From contig JAJYTV010000069.1 in the NCBI GenBank assembly GCA_021792885.1, forward strand, positions 1 to 8,052: 8,052 bases of DNA, in the 5' to 3' direction. Made by a program: the position numbers and the translations under genes. The notes below the pieces were generated by a model. It was not told the DNA's origin. It saw only the letters and a program-made list of their open reading frames with translations, and searched no databases. This document shows, piece by piece, positions 5,552-8,052 of the stretch. Origin of the DNA: Bacillota bacterium. GTDB taxonomy: Bacteria; Bacillota; Sulfobacillia; JAJZYS01; JAJYTV01. The stretch's first letter is position 1; the number at the start of each line of letters is the position of its first letter.

Positions 5552-7552
5552 ATGGGAGATGTTGTACCCGACAGCGTCCGTAGTGCAGGCCTGTTCGGCC
5601 ACGGCGGTTGCGGCAAGACGACACTCGCGGAAACCCTCCTCTTCAAGGCCGGATCCCTCGATCGCCGTGGCCGGGTCGACGACGGCACGTCGTACCTGGA
5701 CCACGAGCCGGAGGAACACCGTCGGCACATCAGCATGAGTCTGGCTGTTGGGTCGGCACTCTACCAGGGGAAGCGGCTCTATCTGATCGACACCCCGGGA
5801 TACTTGGACTTCATGGGCGAGGCTCTCGCGGCGCAGCGCGTCGTGGACCTCGCCATCGTGGTCGTCGACGCGGCGGCGCCCGTCGAGATCGGAGCGGAGC
5901 TCGCGATGGCCCGGGTGCGCGCGGCGGGACTGCCCTGCATGGTTTTCGTCAATAAGCTCGAGCGAGAGAATGCCGACGCCGAGAAGGCGCTTTCCGCGCT
6001 GCGCGACGCGTTCGGTCCCCAGCTCGCCGCAGCGACATGGCCGATCGGGCAGGAGGGCGGCCTTCGGGGCGCCTACGCGGTGTGGAGCGGGGAGGCCTAC
6101 GGCGCCGACGATAAGCCCCTGCCGGATGTGCCGCCTTCTGCGGACAGCCTGCGCGAGCAGGTCGCGGAGCGCGTGGCCGAGGCGGACGACGAGGCGCTCG
6201 CACGGTATCTCGACGACGGGACCTTGCCGGATGACCTCCTGCAGCGCGCGATGCGGCAGGCGCTCGCGACCGGCAGTTTCGTCCCCGTGCTGTTCGGGTC
6301 GGCCCAGACGTTCGTCGGGACGAAGCTCCTGCTCGACGCGATCGCGCAGTTCGGTCCCGCGCCCCGGCCGCTCCCTGAGACGGGTGACGATCCCGTCGCT
6401 TTCGTCTTCAAGACGACGGCGGACCCGCACGTCGGGCGCCTCAGCTTCTTCCGCGTCCTCTCCGGACGGGTGCTGCCAGATGCCCACCTGCAGAACATCG
6501 CGCGCGCGAAGGAGGAGCGCCTCGGCCAGATCTACCGCTTGCGGGGGCGCCAGCAGGATCCGGTCGCGGAACTCGTGGCTGGAGAGATCGGCGCCGTGGC
6601 GAAACTGTCCGACACCGGGACCGGCGACACGCTCGCCGCGCGGCGGGAGATCCTTGCGCTGCCGCAGATCGCGTTCCCCGATCCGGTGTTTCGCATGTCC
6701 CTCAAGGCCGCCAGCGCCGCGGACGAGGATCGGCTCGCCGGTGCCCTGCACCGTCTACTCGAGGAGGACCCGACGCTGCGCATCGAGCACCCGAGCGGCC
6801 ACGAGACGGTGGTCGCCGGACAGGGCGAAATGCACCTCGAGGTCCTGCACGATCGCTTGCGGCGCAAGTTCGCGGTCGATGTGGCGATGGATCTGCCGGA
6901 AGTGCCTTACCGCGAGACGCTGCGCGGCAGTATCCGCATCGAGGGCAAGCACAAGAAGCAGAGCGGGGGACACGGCCAGTTCGGGCACGTGTGGCTAGAA
7001 CTTTCGCCGGCCGACGGACAGGGATTCCTGTTCGAGGACAGGATCTTCGGCGGCGTCGTGCCGCAGCAGTACCGGCCGGCGGTCGAGAAGGGCGTGCAGG
7101 AGGCGATGGCCCAGGGCGTCCTCGCGGGCTACCCGGTCGTCGACGTGCGGTGCGCGCTCGTAGACGGGAGCTACCACTCGGTCGACTCATCGGAGATGGC
7201 GTTCAAGATCGCCGGCGCGCTGGCGTTCCGCGAAGGCGCGCAGCGCGCAAAGCCCGTGCTGCTCGAACCGGTCGATGAGGTGGAGATCGATTGTCCCGAA
7301 GCGGTGATGGGCGACATTATCGGTGTCGTGAACCGCAAGAGGGGTCGCGTGCTGGGTATGGAGACGGCCGACGGGCGCGGAATGCTGCGGGCGCTCGTGC
7401 CAGCGGCGGAACTGCAACGCTACGCGATCGAGCTTCGGTCGCTCGCAGGGGGACGCGCGCACTTCAGCCAGCGCTTCTCCCATTACGACGAGGTTCCGGC
7501 GCCGATCGCGCAACAGATCATCCAGAGGGCGAAGGCGGGAACGCAGCATTGA
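5552..7552 (+). CDS. Elongation factor G-like translational GTPase (EF-G2/FusA2-type paralogue)
   Basis: The 666-residue protein has the full five-domain EF-G layout. GTPase motifs are GHGGCGKTT (16-24, P-loop), a switch I ending HRRHISM (56-62), DTPGYLDF (80-87) and NKLERENAD (134-142); a GSA element in PVLFGSAQ fits G5. Domain IV shows GKHKKQSGGHGQFGHVWLEL and DGSYHSVDSSEMAFKIAG; domain V shows MGDIIGVVNRKRGRVLGME and FSHYDEVP. The GHGG P-loop and Tyr instead of the catalytic His after DTPG mark it as the EF-G-like paralogue, not the housekeeping EF-G, which normally sits with rpsL/rpsG/tuf. Reported mycobacterial EF-G2 binds GTP but lacks ribosome-dependent GTPase activity, so translocation should not be assumed. 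Its cellular role is unknown. The start at 5552 matches family N-termini; an in-frame GTG at 5492 is less likely. The HAD gene overlaps its stop. Confidence 0.93.
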   Translation: MGDVVPDSVRSAGLFGHGGCGKTTLAETLLFKAGSLDRRGRVDDGTSYLDHEPEEHRRHISMSLAVGSALYQGKRLYLIDTPGYLDFMGEALAAQRVVDLAIVVVDAAAPVEIGAELAMARVRAAGLPCMVFVNKLERENADAEKALSALRDAFGPQLAAATWPIGQEGGLRGAYAVWSGEAYGADDKPLPDVPPSADSLREQVAERVAEADDEALARYLDDGTLPDDLLQRAMRQALATGSFVPVLFGSAQTFVGTKLLLDAIAQFGPAPRPLPETGDDPVAFVFKTTADPHVGRLSFFRVLSGRVLPDAHLQNIARAKEERLGQIYRLRGRQQDPVAELVAGEIGAVAKLSDTGTGDTLAARREILALPQIAFPDPVFRMSLKAASAADEDRLAGALHRLLEEDPTLRIEHPSGHETVVAGQGEMHLEVLHDRLRRKFAVDVAMDLPEVPYRETLRGSIRIEGKHKKQSGGHGQFGHVWLELSPADGQGFLFEDRIFGGVVPQQYRPAVEKGVQEAMAQGVLAGYPVVDVRCALVDGSYHSVDSSEMAFKIAGALAFREGAQRAKPVLLEPVDEVEIDCPEAVMGDIIGVVNRKRGRVLGMETADGRGMLRALVPAAELQRYAIELRSLAGGRAHFSQRFSHYDEVPAPIAQQIIQRAKAGTQH

Positions 7553-8052
7553 GCGATCGGCACCACCTGCTAGTGGATCTCGACGGGACCCTTCTCGGCA
7601 TGGACATCGACCGGTTCCTGCCCATCTACTTCGACCGGCTGCATGGCTACGTCGGGGAGGCAGTCCGCCTCCCCGACTTCTCGCAGCGTTTCATGCGCGC
7701 GGTGCAGGAGATGCTGGCACCGCGCAAGGCGCCGATCACCAATGAACAGGCGTTCTACGCCTCGTTCCGGGCCGGTTTGGCCGAAGAGGTGTCCGCGCGG
7801 TGCGATGCCTCGTTCAGCGCGTTCTACGACGAGGTGTTCCCGCAGCTGCGGGGGTTCACCCGCCCGATCCCGGGCGCGCGCCGGTTCGTCGACGCGGCGC
7901 ACCAACGCGGCTACCACCTGACGCTGGCGACGAGTCCGGTCTTCCCCTTGCGCGCGATCGTGGAGCGGCTCAGCTGGGCGGGCATCCAACCAGACGCGTT
8001 CGAGCGGATCACGAGCTTCGAACACTGCAGCTACGCGAAGCCTGATCTGCGC
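7549..8052 (+). CDS. HAD-family hydrolase, 3' end outside the window
   Basis: The first 168 codons are an open HAD-superfamily phosphatase-like protein. Motif I is LLVDLDGTLL (7-16), with nucleophile D10 and acid D12. Motif II is LTLATSP (124-130). Motif III lysine is K164 in SYAKPDLR. Residues about 17-108 between motifs I and II form a helical cap of the C1 type. Motif IV lies beyond the window. The substrate cannot be told; phosphoglycolate- or nucleotide-type phosphatases are possible. The start is TTG at 7549, because the coding similarity begins right after it and no other start codon precedes motif I. TTG overlaps the EF-G-like TGA as TTGA, with a GAAGGCGGGA ribosome site inside the upstream gene, suggesting translational coupling. 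Confidence 0.88.
   Translation, partial: MSDRHHLLVDLDGTLLGMDIDRFLPIYFDRLHGYVGEAVRLPDFSQRFMRAVQEMLAPRKAPITNEQAFYASFRAGLAEEVSARCDASFSAFYDEVFPQLRGFTRPIPGARRFVDAAHQRGYHLTLATSPVFPLRAIVERLSWAGIQPDAFERITSFEHCSYAKPDLR

Noticed and set aside
5538..5738. GTG at 5538 as the start used by the strong AGAAGGAGG site
   Set aside because: It opens a different frame that ends at 5738 with a Ser/Arg-rich product lacking any motif, while the EF-G-like frame carries the P-loop.
4481..6751. 756-codon open frame on the minus strand
   Set aside because: Antisense to the membrane-protein and EF-G-like genes; low-complexity Arg/Gln/Glu composition and no recognisable motif.
1..8052. CRISPR arrays, insertion sequences, phage genes or defence systems
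   Set aside because: No spaced direct-repeat array, transposase, integrase or defence-type domain was seen on either strand; the gene content is ordinary chromosomal.

Overview
The window is GC-rich bacterial chromosome that begins inside an rRNA operon. The 3' three-quarters of a 5S rRNA and its intrinsic terminator open the window, followed by a dense run of ordinary chromosomal genes. Strong AGGAGG-type ribosome binding sites, extended -10 promoters, a lipobox deacetylase, an AcoX-type NAD-kinase-like protein, a PduO-type adenosyltransferase and an EF-G-like paralogue together suggest a high-GC Bacillota lineage (Alicyclobacillus/Kyrpidia/Sulfobacillus-like). That placement is inference from gene style and is tentative.

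Layout. 1-91: partial 5S rRNA; 101-138: terminator. 156-515 (minus): a glyoxalase/VOC gene whose middle is lost and replaced by a short AT-rich stretch with in-frame stops. 518-949 (minus): a DCC-family (DUF393) thiol-disulfide oxidoreductase-like protein, 2 nt upstream of the VOC gene in the same transcriptional unit. 1045-1485 (plus): a small heat-shock protein (Hsp20), divergent from the DUF393 gene. 1552-2559 (plus): a lipoprotein polysaccharide deacetylase with its own extended -10 promoter. 2556-3554 (minus): an AcoX-like NAD-kinase-fold protein, convergent with the deacetylase; the two stop codons share one CTAG. From 3698 a plus-strand cluster runs to the end: PduO-type cob(I)alamin adenosyltransferase (3698-4255), an unrecognised polytopic membrane protein (4286-5452), an EF-G-like translational GTPase (5552-7552), and a HAD-family hydrolase (7549 to beyond the window) whose TTG start overlaps the EF-G-like stop.

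How the genes relate. No single pathway links them. The adenosyltransferase supplies adenosylcobalamin, but no B12-dependent enzyme is present. The AcoX-like protein has no acetoin dehydrogenase genes beside it. The EF-G-like and HAD genes look translationally coupled. There is no gene-free stretch over 300 bases; the longest gaps are the divergent 3555-3697 and 950-1044 regions and the hairpin-rich leader 5453-5551.

I found no mobile element, CRISPR array, tRNA or clearly new system. The items most worth a second look are the scarred VOC gene, the altered GTPase motifs of the EF-G-like protein, the structured leader ahead of it, and the unidentified membrane protein.
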